A stretch of 64,000 nucleotides of DNA from Lanius collurio (lineage: Eukaryota; Chordata; Aves; Passeriformes; Laniidae), in the NCBI GenBank assembly GCA_020086605.1, contig JACBWW010000021.1, positions 5,131,907 through 5,195,906 on the forward strand, given 5' to 3'. The first letter of the stretch is position 1. The number at the start of each line of letters is the position of its first letter. Positions 37,501 to 50,686 of the stretch are shown piece by piece. A program made the position numbers and the translations under genes. The notes under the pieces were generated by a model. It worked only from the letters and a program-made list of their open reading frames with translations. It was not told where the DNA came from and made no database searches.

Positions 37501-40500
37501 CATTAACAAATAATTGCTCTGAAATCCTAGTACAGTGGAGAGGTTAGGGCTGCAAAAAGACCATTCACTCGGGTTCCACATCATGCAGTTTAAGCCAAAA
37601 ATATAACTAGGATATAAAGTGTTGAATTTCACTTTACTCAAGTCTCCACTCTTTGGAAACTGTAATGACATGCACTCCAAAATAGGAGCTGAATTTGGAA
37701 AAAACACTGACATATGATGTAAATTCATTTTAATTTTAAATTTTAGAGATATGTTTGCAATTATCAGCATGTTGTTAAAGAATCTCATCCTGAGAATATC
37801 ATCAAATAGTAATGTGAAATACAGTGTTACCATTTTGAGAACAAAGGGACTCTGAATGAGTAATCAATAGCAACTGGCAGAAAATGAGGCATTAATTATG
37901 ATCCTCTCTAGTGTTTTGTCTCAAACAAGGTTTCATTAAATATATTGTGCTAACCTGTACATCTCCAAGCCATTACCAATAGATTTGATCAGATACATTT
38001 TTGGTCTGTTTCAGGTGGAGGAAAATATCAGAATTAGAAAACCAAAACAACACATAAAGTTTTATATGATAACTTGAGCTTTTTTTTCTTGATCAATTTA
38101 AAGAAAATCAGGAGTTGCTAATAAAATATCTCAGGAGAGGATCCTCTAACAACATGTTGATAATTGCAAACATATTCCTCATTTTAAAAAGAATACTTGG
38201 GTCTTATAATCTCAATGTAGTCTCTTGAAAATTTAATTATCATCTCCTATACCTAAAGTATCATGCAGGTTTGAGAAGATAATGACAGTCATCCATCAAC
38301 TGCATCCTGCCAGTGTAATCAGGCTAATCTAGCTCACTGGATTAAAAACTAGCTACCTAGGGTACTAAATACCAAAGTGATGCAACGTGATAAACAAAAT
38401 AACATTTAGCCTTACTGTCTTTCCAATTAATGTTTACACCGATGAAGATCAAGTTATCAATATATTTTCTTTTTATGCCAAAGCTTTTCCAGATCACCAT
38501 GAGCTGCTTATTCATGTGTGTACCTAAGCAGAGGCTGCTACTGTGGCAAATTCTGTTCATGTGTAAATATACTGGGACTGAGCACAGGGAGAGAGAAGAA
38601 AGGAGTTTATTCAGAATTACATATATGGAGGGGCTTATTTAGCAGTGAGGAGAGCAAAGATTAAATGCAAAGGGAAGGAATCATTTTGTATTCTTTCTGC
38701 ATCTAAACCACTTTAAAGCCCCAGATTAATACAAATATTTTGAAGGGTCCCTTCCCTCTCCTTTGCAATATTGGCTTTCTTGCACTGATGCTGCATATTG
38801 GCAAGACTACAAATTCAGTTTTACGCTTCTAAAGCAGCACCCTGCTGATGTTGGTGTCCAATCCCGGAGGTTATGCTGGCTCAGCTTGTCTTCCTTCATC
38901 CCCCCGGGCAAGGTATTTTTGCATTGCTGACTGAATTCTAGGAAGGCATTACTAAGCATTGTGATTACAGGTCAGGCACCCCTCCCTTTGCCTTTGAATC
39001 TTTTCACTACATTATGAAAACAGTAATTTGAACAGCTTCCTTACTGTGAAAGCCACTTTCTGGAGAACTCCAAAATTTTACAAGAGAAGCTGCTGAGTGG
39101 TTATTCATTTATTTTGTTAATTTTTATGGTACCAGCCTCCTTGCTTTCCTTTATGATTACAAGATATTAGCATGAGAAGTCAATATTGTAATAAAAGATT
39201 TTATGCTGAGTCTTATTTACAGAAGTCAGACTATAAAGGATTTTATAAAGCTCAAACTATGCATCTGTTCCTCCCTCTGCATCTTCAGCAAAATTATTTA
39301 AAAATATTTCAGACCATTAGTAGATCATCTCATGCATATAGTATGGAAGCTGTACATCTCCTCTCCCACATAGCTAAGAGAAAAAATATCTCTTGCTCTG
39401 AGCACCAAGTCAGAAAATTATTAACATGATGAGGGTACATTAATAAAGCAACTAGTTAGTTGTTAGGACTTAACATGGAGAACCCATATGTTTTCACATG
39501 TGATCAAGGGTTCAATACTAGGGTGCTAGGAAATGGCCAGGAAATATCTTAGGCTACAGTCCCCTCTCCCAAATAAATGTTATGCTTCTCTCCCTGCACC
39601 ATCAGGAGCACCAGTGTCTCAAAAAGCACTCCACAAGACAGCTGAAACCAATACAAGCTGGATGGGTTAGTTCGATGAAGGAGGAATGGAAATGAGAAAT
39701 CCTGTCCTTCCTTCCACCACCGAGTGCCTGCCCCAGCTCCAGTCCCTCCCAGGAAGCACTGCTCAGGAACAGGCTGCCTACAGCACTCAACTCCCCCTCT
39801 CCAATTCTACACAGGGCCTCTCTTCATGGCCAGGAGCACAGAGCTGAGCTAATATTTTCCCCATCCTGCACCAATACCATATATTTGTAATTGAGAAGCA
39901 CCCAGCTCTGAGGCACTCAGACTAGCTGGATGCAAATAGTAATTCACCAAAGAAGTTTTATCTGCACTCTGTGCTGTGACATTATTTTTACTTCCTTATG
40001 TAGCAACATGCAAGATAGTGTACATATATTAATTTACGGAATATTCATAACCTTAGATACAATCAAACACAAGCAAAAAATAAAGGTGGCAAGAAAATTT
40101 GCCAGCCCTAAATAGTGTGAGAAAGAGAAGGGCAAAGACAAGAAACTGTTTGCCTGATAAGGCATTGAAAATGATTCCTTACAGAACTGCTCACCCTTTA
40201 AAAATAGCATCCCTCCTCCAACTACAACAAATTCCTAACACCTGCTACCCACTTCATTCCAGGGGGAATGTCTTCCCTGATTAACTTCAGGTGGTCACCT
40301 CCAGCACTGGCAAAAGAAATCTAGCCTATGCCCCATACATTTTTACTTTCAAAAAAGGTTCTGCAGACTCCTTATCTGCTGAGTGACAGGAGATATTTTC
40401 CCAATAGCACAATAAGTAATTCACTTCTAATAAATCATGACGAGCAGAAAGTTAATATTGCTTGATTCTACTCGAGAAGTAAAATGAAGCAAAATAAAGT

Positions 40501-40566
40501 TCAGGCATTCCATCTGCCCTAAAACTATATATCCCTCTCCCCAATCCCAATCTTCTAAGATGGTAT

Positions 40567-40686
40567 CAGCTGGCAGAATCCAGAGTCACTGCTTCAGTTA
40601 ACATTGTGTCAGCCTTTCCTTCAGCAGCTGCATTTCTTAAGAGATTGATAGCTCAGCTGTAAAAATCTGCTTCAGGGAGACACCTG
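40567..40686. promoter_or_regulatory. E-box cluster
   Basis: Three CAGCTG sites (40567-40572, 40625-40630, 40654-40659) and one CACCTG (40681-40686) lie within 120 bases. CAGCTG and CACCTG are preferred sites of E-protein dimers, the class of factor encoded by this gene. Function is inferred. Confidence 0.35.
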
Positions 40687-42289
40687 ATATCAAAAGTGTC
40701 AGAGAAGGAGAGATTAGAAAGAGAAAATTTACAAAATAAAATCACGTTTTCAGCTTTAAAGTTATATTGATATTAAAAACTCCACATATGTACAAGCCTT
40801 AATATTTTTTATACTTCCATAACTCAGTATTATTTGGATTTAAGGAGACATCATGTTCTCTATACTGTTTCTAAAACTGTGAGGAAGAAAGAAAAGCAAC
40901 TGGTGCCACTGCTTGTAGTCTTTCTAAGGTCTCACGCATCAGAAAGGTCCAGAAAATGATGGAATCTTCTGTCTCATTGGAAAGATCCATCTAAAGCATC
41001 CTCAAACGTACACTCCGAGTGAGGAAGAAGAGCTTTCTGGTTGTTTAATAGACACTGGTTAGCAGAAACCCTGGCAAAGCATCCTAGGAGCAATTGCAGT
41101 GTCTGGTTTCCACTCTGATATTCGGGGCGACACCTGCAGCCTGAGGACAATTTAGCTGGGTGCCTTCGGACCCATTTGAAGAACAACCATCCTGGAAAAT
41201 TCAGTGTGCTACAAATACGTTTTTCTAGTCTAACTCTTGCATTTTAAGTAACACCTCAGCTGTCAGATGCCACTAAAACCATGCTCTACCCCACTATTCT
41301 TAATTACTCCTTTCTTTCACTGTTGTCACTTTCAAGTTTCTTGTTCTCACAAAACTTGTATTTCCAATTACATTTTTCATATTCTTCTCTACTTTTCCAT
41401 TTTTGTCAGTAAATCTCACTTTTGCTTCCCACATACATTTTACACATTCTTCTCTCCTACCATTCACATTTTTGTCTGTATTACAGCTGTTTAATGTTAC
41501 CTGATGCTTTATTAAAAACATTAAAATCAGTTACTCTTCTCCATTACACCAAACACACATCTTACAATTATATAGTTCAGGAACATATTAAAAGTACTTT
41601 TAAGTTGGTGCTATTTTCTTCTATCAGTTTTTCTCTATGCATTAAACTGGTATCTATGCCTTTGTTTTAACTTTTGTTTCCTTAATCCTCACCGCTCTGC
41701 CAGTAATAGAAAAAAGTTGCCATTTTTGCTTCTGCACAATATGAACAAGCTTTTATGTTCTCCCTAGACAGATCAAATTTCTGGAGTTGTACCCTGATTA
41801 TACTTCCGTAGCTATTAGAGACTGAGCTCTGAGACAGTACTTGCCCCAACATTGCAGAATTGTTCTTTAGGTTTGAATTCTGCTCAAGCTGCTTTAAAGT
41901 CTCTTTAAATTTTAAAGAGGCAAATTACTGACTATGCAAAGACAAAGTAACACACACTTGCAGACATTTCTTTTGCTGAAGTGATCATCTGTTAAATTGC
42001 CCAAGAAATTGGTGCTAAAGGCATTTTTCGTGTTTATTTCGAAAGTTCTTATAGTGTTTGCTAAGAAACAAATTTTTTTGCACAAAAATAAAACAAACTT
42101 TTTAGTCCGTTAAGGATGTAACAGCCAACAAATACAGTCTAACATGCTGCCATTTTATTCTTTAATATATAGCTAAATTTGCAGACAACAAGATGCAAAC
42201 CTTTAAAGTGCCATGTTAAATTGTGAAGAAAAGAGAAATTGGTAAATTCTGAAAAGTTGTCTGAAATCATGTCTTAATATGTTAACTTG

Positions 42290-42560
42290 AAGTATATTCC
42301 CATAAGGAGCACTAAGTGTGGTGTTAATGTGCGTAAAATGTTACTGTCATACTGCAAAATTCAGGCTAATTTAATAAAGCCTGATGTGCCTTACATCATG
42401 TTGCAATGATGCAATAATATGCTGCTAAATGAGTCACCTCACATTAGCTTCATGGCAACAGCAGAGTTGATGGCTATTGAAGGCAAAATGGGGTAGCAAT
42501 ATTACTGGAAATATTGATGGACCAGCTTTCTATTGAATTTTTTTCATCCAAGAAAAAGCT
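42290..42560. promoter_or_regulatory. Candidate conserved non-coding element (bZIP sites)
   Basis: This stretch contains TTGCAATGATGCAAT (42401-42415). That is an inverted repeat of TTGCA/TGCAA and includes TGATGCAAT, the form of a C/EBP-ATF composite site. Fifteen bases on is TGAGTCA (42430-42436), the AP-1 consensus. The sequence is less repetitive than its surroundings. The regulatory role is inferred from motifs. Confidence 0.35.
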
Positions 42561-44904
42561 GCCTTATTTATTACCAACAGACACAAAACTTATGCAATAA
42601 CAGCAGCAGAAATGAGTTAAAAATCCATCAGCCATGAAATAAAATATAGGTAGCGTACACAGTATCATATAGATTGTCTATATGTTCTCAGTGCAGTGCT
42701 ATATATTTCATGCAATATGTATAAATACCATGTACTATAGAGTAGTGTATATTTTATACATTATTTTTTATATATGTAGGATTGTACATAGTCTAAGTGA
42801 AAGGTATTTAGTAACTTCAATCTGTAGCTCCTTGCAGCATTTGTGTACTCTACAGTTTTATCAGCAGCAGTTTTTTCTAAATGGGTTTTATAACTTCTGA
42901 AGTGTCCCATCATCATGTAGACCATCGAGATTAATGAGTAAGAAAAACTGAGTAAATTAAGATACGACTCTTTACAGGAAAGCCACACTTTAAACCACAA
43001 GTGGTGAATGCCTCTTTATTCCTGCTGAGCATCCATTACATTCAGCACTCAATTCTACCTCCTTTCCCAAACACAGGACAGTGGGTAGCCTTCAAATTCT
43101 TGTGAAGGGAGGATAAATCCGTTATCTCCACACATCAAAACATCCATCATATCTATTTTTCATGCATGATTGTTTAGAATGAAAATAGAACATTAAGGGA
43201 ATAGCCACCAACAATTTACTATCTTGAGCCTAGTGAGGTCAGTGGGGAGAGATTCTGCCAGGCACATGAGAGCAGGCACTGGGAGGCTAAAGGAGCATCC
43301 CCCTGCCAATTAGCCAGGACGTTCATGGGCTCCTGGGGATGAAGTTACCTTCTGTGAAGACCCACACAAACAATTAGAAGAATTAGTCTAACAGCTACAC
43401 ATGTACTGCACATTTATCTCAATTTCACTTTAAAAATAGTGCAGACCCCTGGCTTTCTTTGAGCTCAGACCTGTCAAACCAATGTGCAGTGACAGCTGGG
43501 GACCTTCTTGATCATATTGGAAATAGGAGTTGTGAATTCAATATCTGAAGTCTAATCTTGTTTCTTTTACATAAGCTGCTGTTTTCAGTACTACATCATA
43601 CAAATGTGAATAGAATCTTTTTTATTACAAGAAGCTTCTTGAAAATTTAACCTTTACCTGATTTATAATTTGTGAAAAGAAGCCCTTCCCAAAACTGCAA
43701 TTACATGGCCAACAGGAACGGTGGAGTCCCCTCAAAAATCACAAACCACCACCCTTCCTCCAATTCAAAGACACAGAAAAGAGACTTTCTGTCAAGTCAT
43801 GTAGCATTGCATTTCATTCTGACAGCAAAATAGAGTTTTTAATATTTCTTCTAAAAGCTGTCAATTCTTTCTCTCCAGGTAAAAATTTTTTACATTCAGC
43901 TAAATCAGCTCTGCATAGGCTTCAATTTGTCATCTTACCTATCCACTTAGAGTGTATATACTTTTGGATGCTCTTTTTAGCTTGCTTAAAACACCTGATG
44001 GAAAGAAAACCTGAAAACCAGCACTTTCTGCTAATAAAATATTTGCAAATTAGCCATATTTACATTCTTGTGACTAAATGTTACAGCTGAATCAGAGTCC
44101 ATTACCTAAATTGCTCAGGTTCTTAAGCTACGCTGAAAATCAATCACACTTCAACTCCTACAGCCTAAATATAAAGCCTGTAGGTAGCAAACAGTCCCTA
44201 CAAATCACTGCTTGGACTATTTTCAGTAAAAGGTGAGAATGATACTAAGAGTCTGAAACATTGCAGTTTACAGTGGTCTTGAAAATTTTCATTGCAGCCT
44301 TCTGTAAACTCAACAGAAAGTACAACTTAAAACTCCTCTTGCTTCCATACCAGGTTATTAATACCCTTTACACAAGCAACATAAGGAAAGGAGGTAGAAG
44401 GGTGGATTCAAGAGTATTTGGAGAAGTTGGGTATTTTCAATTCATCTGTACCCAACAACACACTCAGAAGACTGACTGGCTCTTGCCATTTTACCATTTC
44501 AGAAACCTCAGCCACTGTCCTTGAAGAACTCTGGTTCAGAGCAGAGACTAGAAAAGAATGAGGTTGGTTGGTTTCAGAGAGGAAGAAAAGTAGTGGCTTG
44601 TAATTCCTCAACAACCTAAATTTACTTGTTTTTTTTTTAAGAATAGTAGAAGAAATAGATTGCAAATGCAAGAAGATAATGAAGAAGTGATAGTGATTCA
44701 GCTGGAATACAGTATGTAAAATTATTTTCCTTTCCAGATTGCGTAAGAGGTGTTTTAATAAGGCTTTTACCAATTCCACATTTCACAGGTGAACTGAAAA
44801 ACCAAGAACAACTAAAACTAAAGCTGAATACAAAGAGAAGCTGATTAAAAAACAGCTAAGAGTTTATGATCAACAGTGGGTGAATGTATTAACTGAGATT
44901 TCGC

Positions 44905-45310
44905 AGGCATCTGTTTTGGGCATCATTCCACCTCTTAATTAGTGACTTGGATGAAAAATGAAGACTACATTTACTAAATTCACAAAGCAAATAACCCATA
45001 AGGATCCACAAATGCAGTGCAAGCTTGGAATTCAAAATTGCACTGACAAATTTAGAGACGGTAGAAGGAACATGTTAAAAAATAAATACATTTTTGTACA
45101 TGGAACCCGTAAACTGAAAAATACAGGGTGAGGAATAACAAGCTAGCCAGCATTACCATAAAAAGGTATTGGGAAATTTTAGATCACCATGATTTAAATA
45201 TGTGGCTGAGACTGGAGATTGGTTAGGAAAATAGGCAAATACCATACAGGAAAAAATACACAGTATTATCTGGAAGATCCAGGAAATTTCCTTTTGCCAT
45301 AGTGTTAAGG
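44905..45310 (+). mobile_element. Ancient CR1/L3-like LINE remnant
   Basis: Order and wording recall the 3' part of CR1/L3 ORF2. There is a 'tttgggcatc... agtgacttggatgaaaa' block (FxDLD-like). Then come 'aaattcacaaag', 'aataacaagctagccagcat' and 'taccataaaaaggtattggg', then 'agatcaccatgatttaaata' and 'gtgttaaggcc'. Many indels and stops are present and no frame is open. It is a very old, decayed copy with approximate ends. Confidence 0.55.
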
Positions 45311-47130
45311 CCCTAGGTGAGCTACTTGACTTCACTTAAAACACTGGAATTCCCTAGGGTTGTGAACCTATTGGAGAACATTCAGAGCAAAGTATAGGTT
45401 TTTCTACTAATATTTCAGTCTGAGACAGAACCTATTACATATCCACTGCTAAAATATACCTGCACTGTACACACCCATTTAAAATTAACTGCAGTTATGT
45501 CCTATCTTTCCTAAGGACTCCTTATCATCTTAATCATCTAATGGTTTTTCCAGCCTCCACAGACTTAAAAGAGAATAGATTCTTCTCCAAGTCTGCTGTC
45601 TGTAAGACAAGAGTTAGCTACTTTAATGACAATGATGTTTAGATAAGGCACCAGGGAAACTTTAAGAGTAATTACACTAAAGTAGTGAAAAACAAGACCC
45701 AGAGTGGTCATGCAGTCTCTTCCATCTCTAGACTTTTTTGAGAACTGATCACATGGAGCCTCTGTAAGGGACAATGCAGCCAATTCTTCATTTGGATTGT
45801 AATGACCTCTCATGATCACTTTTGACCATGTCTATGACAGATTTCAAACACTGGAGCTTCAATGACAGCTGTATTTCAAGTGCTACCATGCCATTTACAA
45901 AAACAAAAAACAACTCTAAAGACTCAGAAGTCCCACCACATTTCAAGTTAAATGAATTCAAACGCTTCCAAATTTACCTGACAAAGACCAAAATAAAATA
46001 CAAACTGTAATTTATCACATGAATTTAATGCAATTAAAATTTAATTGAAGGTTAACTCTATGTTCACTTTTTATTACCCTGAATATAAAATCAATACAGA
46101 TTTACCTTCAGTAACATTCTCTGCACATACTAAAAATTTTAAAGAAAAAGAAACTGAGGGAGATTAAATAGCAGAAAGCTTATCAAAGTGATAAACAGAA
46201 CTAAAAATGATGTTAATAGAAACAAATATGTGTAAGATTCTAGGTTTAAAATAGCTATATGTAAAAAATTAATATTAAATGGTACTATATAGAAACAATC
46301 CTATATATATAGAGATATAAAAGGATTTTCCTCACTGAAAAACCAAACAACAGAAATTACACTCATTACTGCAAAGCAGAATGGAATTTTATGCAAAGTT
46401 CATATAAAACCATTTTCCAATACAAAACATTAACTTAATGAAAGAGTACCGTGGAAATTCATTTGCTTCCAAACTAATGTCAAGTTTAAGTTATTACATT
46501 TAAATACAGTACATACACAGTTATTTCAACAATAGTAACAACAGTAATACAATGTTTTACTGTCTAGATGGGCAATAATGTGATGCCCATAACTCTAAGG
46601 TAAAGAGCTATACTGCTTTTTGGGAGAATGTTACTGAAAGCTCACCCATACAGCTACAAATGGGTCTTTGTTTGCCACATCTGTGTTGCAGAGAAGTAGT
46701 AAAGGCTGTGAGAATGATCCTTTCTTAATAGGGGAAGCATTGCCACATGGTGCTGCCCATTCACACTTCCCAAGCTACTAGTTAAAAGACTAAAAACCAA
46801 GATGTTAAACTCATATGCTGAATTTTATCCTCCAGAAGAATGACACCCCTGAAAATATCAGTTCAAAGGAAATAGTCAACCTACAGTAAAATTAAAAAAA
46901 GACTCCTCTTTGAGAAAATAAACAAAGTAATATCTTAAAATTACAAACATATTAGTTATTGAAATCTTTATCAACACTGAATGTAATCATATGTTAATTA
47001 TACTTTTCAAACAGTCAAACGTCCTATACATTCAAAACAGACTTTTAAACAATGATCAAAGTATGCTTAGTCTGGCTCATGAGAAATCAAATGAAGGAAA
47101 TCATCACTAAAATAAAGAGACTCTACTTAC

Positions 47131-47195
47131 TTGACAGCCTGGTAAGCCCGTATCTCTACCATACAGTGGAAATGGACCTCTGTCTGAGGTTTTTC
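47131..47195 (-). CDS. TCF12: TCF12 internal coding exon
   Basis: This 65-base exon has an acceptor TTCTTTCTTTTATAG. Two bases complete a Gly codon, then [20 protein letters not shown] and Q are read, ending in phase 0 before GTAAGT. It corresponds to human TCF12 [22 protein letters not shown]. It is the most 5' exon of the gene in this window. The preceding exon, expected to encode the segment ending SNLMG, is not present up to 64000. Confidence 0.95.
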
Positions 47196-50100
47196 CTATA
47201 AAAGAAAGAAATTTAAAGTTTGGTTATTTTTAAAATCCCCTTGATATCCACATTAGTTGTCCGTATATATGCAATTCAGAAAATCTATTCGCATCATAGT
47301 AAATTTACAAACCTCAAATTCCATTAATAAAATCAGGTTTTTATACATCTGTGTTTGACGCACTCAACACTACAGTAATAGATTGCATATTTACCTAATT
47401 AAATACCTTTTGTAATTATTCAGTATGTTTAAATAAAAAAGGCAAAGGTCCATTTTAATTTCTATTATCAACAAGCAAAGGTAGGACACTTTTAGATATT
47501 TCTCCTTCCTGCATGAAACTAACACTTAGCTGGTATGCATCTTAGACAATGAATATACTGAGCAGTAAAATAAAACCACATGAAAAATTGATCACAGTAA
47601 AACTCATGCCAACCTTAAACCACAGGTAATTAATTCAGCTCAACACTCATCCCTACATCTTTAAAAATCTTTTTGTTTAATATACCTGTTAACGTTTAAT
47701 GATCAGCAGGTACAAAACTCAAGCAAGACAACTGGGCAGGACAGCAAAACATATATATTTTTTGCCATATATGCAATCTTTGCCTGTAGGTAGCACATAC
47801 AGAACACTGTGCCTCATGTGGAGTGGCTGCCTTCTGATGTTGCTGTCTGAGGTCACAAGACATTAGCAATGGGTTTGCCAGTTCCAGGAAAACTACTTAG
47901 TGCTGCATTTGTTAGGTAAGCCACCAAAATGGCATATTTGTATACTAAAACTCAGTGTGCAAGAGGTCCAGTAGAGCTCAGAAATCAACACCTTGAAAAA
48001 AATCTTGAATAGAAGCCCACCCGCTGTACAATGCCAAGCATCAGACACTCATCAAGTATGTGTGTAACAGAAAACACTGAGTGCATGTGCCTGCCCTAAT
48101 GATGACACAGTTAGGACTCAGAAAAACCCTGTACCACCACTCAGAGTCTTATCCACAAGCAAGCATTAATTAACCAGATCTACCCATTTGAAAATTAATG
48201 CTATCTCGCCCAACTAGGCGTTCCCTTTGAAAACAATGTGTGTGTTCTCCTGTCCTAATAAGAAGAAAAAGTAGCCTTTCTTCCATATTCCCATTTCAGT
48301 GGAAAAATAGCTACATGACATTACAATTGCACGTCAAGAATAGGACTTCCTTTGCTTTTTCTGATTTCTCTCTCTTACTACCAAAAATCCCTAAATATAA
48401 TTCATAGGAGGAAAATATAAAGTATGCTTTTTGGTCATTTTCAAAGTGCATCTTGCGTAAGTAGGGAAGAAGAGAAAGTCTGAATCTCTTGGAACCACAT
48501 CTCTGCAAGATTATAATCTTGATAACTAGCAATGGTCAACAATAGTTTGCTTGAAAAATGGTAACTCTGCTGTAACAAAGAGAGGAAAAAATTTAACATT
48601 TTTCTGCTGAAGCAATTTGCCTCTAACAACTATCAAGCACCAAGCAAATAAAATACCTAGCATGCAAAATTATAAGTAGTAGGATGAATCATGCTGTTCA
48701 TATTAAACCAGACTCAGCATTTTCTTTCCAGAAAATGAGAATCTCATATCACATGATAAACAACTTTGACTGAAGTATGCAGTATTCCAGGCAGGCTTTA
48801 AAACAAATATTTGTACAAGAGTCAATTACACAGGCTAGAAAAATTATGATGTAAATTATGGTTTGTGTAGCAAGCAAGAAATTGTTAGATAAGAATGCAT
48901 AAAATCATGTTATTTAAATGATATATTTTTTAAAGTATGGCAGATTCATATTAAAGGAGAAAAGCTTACTAGAACAGCCCAATCTATAGTAAATTTAGTT
49001 CTAAGAAGTGACCAGGAAAAGTCAAGGCTTTCTGATGTTGTTGTGCCTAAATATTTATCAAAAATTAGCTGGAGCAAATTAACATTTAACCTGTGTTCAA
49101 ATGCCTCAGCTTTTCAATGAAGGGTTTGGAAAACAACCCCGGATCAACTATGAGAGTGTGCCTTTCACAGACAGTGTCCCAAACACATTCCCAGTGCAAG
49201 CACTTACACAGGACTCTCAAACTTGCAATGGTGTCACAATGTTAAAGGTACCCATTTTTTAAACACCAGAAATTAATAGGCACTCACTACAGCAACACAC
49301 ATTGAGCCCACACTCCAGCCCTGCTCCCGTTTCTCTCTCAAACTGTGGAACTGTACCCTGTGGTCCCTCATGTGGGACTGGAACAATGTCAGCAACTTCA
49401 TTGCCACATGAGCACAGCACAAGGATGGGACAGAGGTGAGCGATCCTGGGCACCATCAGAGCCACTGGAGCCCCTGAAGCTTCAGTGATAGAAGATCAAG
49501 GCTGCTCAGCATCATGCTCTCTGGCCACAGCACTGCACTACCAACACAGTGGAAAATGTGACAGAGCACAGATTTCAAACTGCCTGTTGTCATTTCAACA
49601 CACTTCAGCCGCTCCACTCTAGGCAAAATGCTAATCTCACTATTTAAACCTTCACAAGCTAATATCACAGGTAATGTTTATTTCTCAATAGAAAGAGAAA
49701 ATATTTAGCAATACGTCACAAGTACTTGAAAGGTGGGTAATATTCTCGTTGGTTTACAAGCAGGTAAGATCCATACACACTCTGATCAATGCTTGGGCAG
49801 TCTCTAGCATCCAATAAAGCTCATACACATGGCCAAATATATCAAAGGAGAATCCCTTTGTTAGTTTTTAGCTTATGAAATACCTTTCTTATTCACTCAC
49901 ACTCTCTACAGATTGACAGATGAGCATAAAAATGTGGAGGTTACAGTAAAATCCAAACCTACTGGAGTCCCAGTGCTTATGAGAACACAAACTTTAAAAA
50001 TACTGTGAGACTGAAAGCCAAAGCAGATCCTGAAATGACTTGCAGGTTTACCCCACAAGACTCACAGTTGAGTCTGTTACACCCTGTCTCAGGTGTCTCA

Positions 50101-50669
50101 GTCAGTGCTCACTACACAGATAGCAATAGCCTCTTTTGCAGTACAGCTGGAAATTCAGAAACACTAATGCTCAGCATTTTGGGGACATAAGGAAACTCAC
50201 TATGGCACCCAACATTTATTAGAAAAAGGAGAGGAGTCTGCAAAAACCACTGTAAATTACAAAATCCTCATTGAACACCTCTATTTGCACAGGTTTGTGT
50301 AGACATGGATGTAAGGTGCAGACATATCAGCTGGGAAGGTGAAGCAGATGCCCAGAGGAAGTTTATTTCCTCCTCAGATCTGATTTTATTTTCACACAAA
50401 AAAAAAGTTAAATGTTGTCATTTTAGAATCAAAATCTATGTCTTGTTTACAAAGTAGCATCATGGTAAACTTTTCTTCAAATTATGTACTAGCTGGTCTA
50501 TATACCAGAGTTGTGCATTCCAAGCAGATTTGGAATAAAGCAATAGACATTTAAAACCAATTGAGCCAGTTATATGCAAAAATTTTACATCTGCACAGGT
50601 TAATTCACAAGGCATTTGAATATTTTAATAATTTGGAATTCATGTGCTTTATTGGGCTTTGGGTTTTGG

Positions 50670-50686
50670 TTTTTTTTTTTTTTTTT
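50670..50686. repeat. Poly-T run of 17
   Basis: Uninterrupted T homopolymer on the plus strand. Confidence 0.9.

Larger units (their letters stand above)
32290..47130 (-). other. TCF12: TCF12 intron (14.8 kb)
   Basis: This large intron contains an old CR1 fragment (34494-34575) and an old CR1/L3-like remnant (about 44905-45310). It also has a cluster of E-boxes (40567-40686) and a candidate conserved element (about 42290-42560). The pyrimidine-rich stretch at 41290-41480 shows nothing specific. No exon could be recognised inside. Confidence 0.75.

Noticed and set aside
37345..37833. 162-codon minus-strand open frame
   Set aside because: No domain, no splice-site context and hydrophobic AT-rich composition; consistent with a chance frame in an intron.
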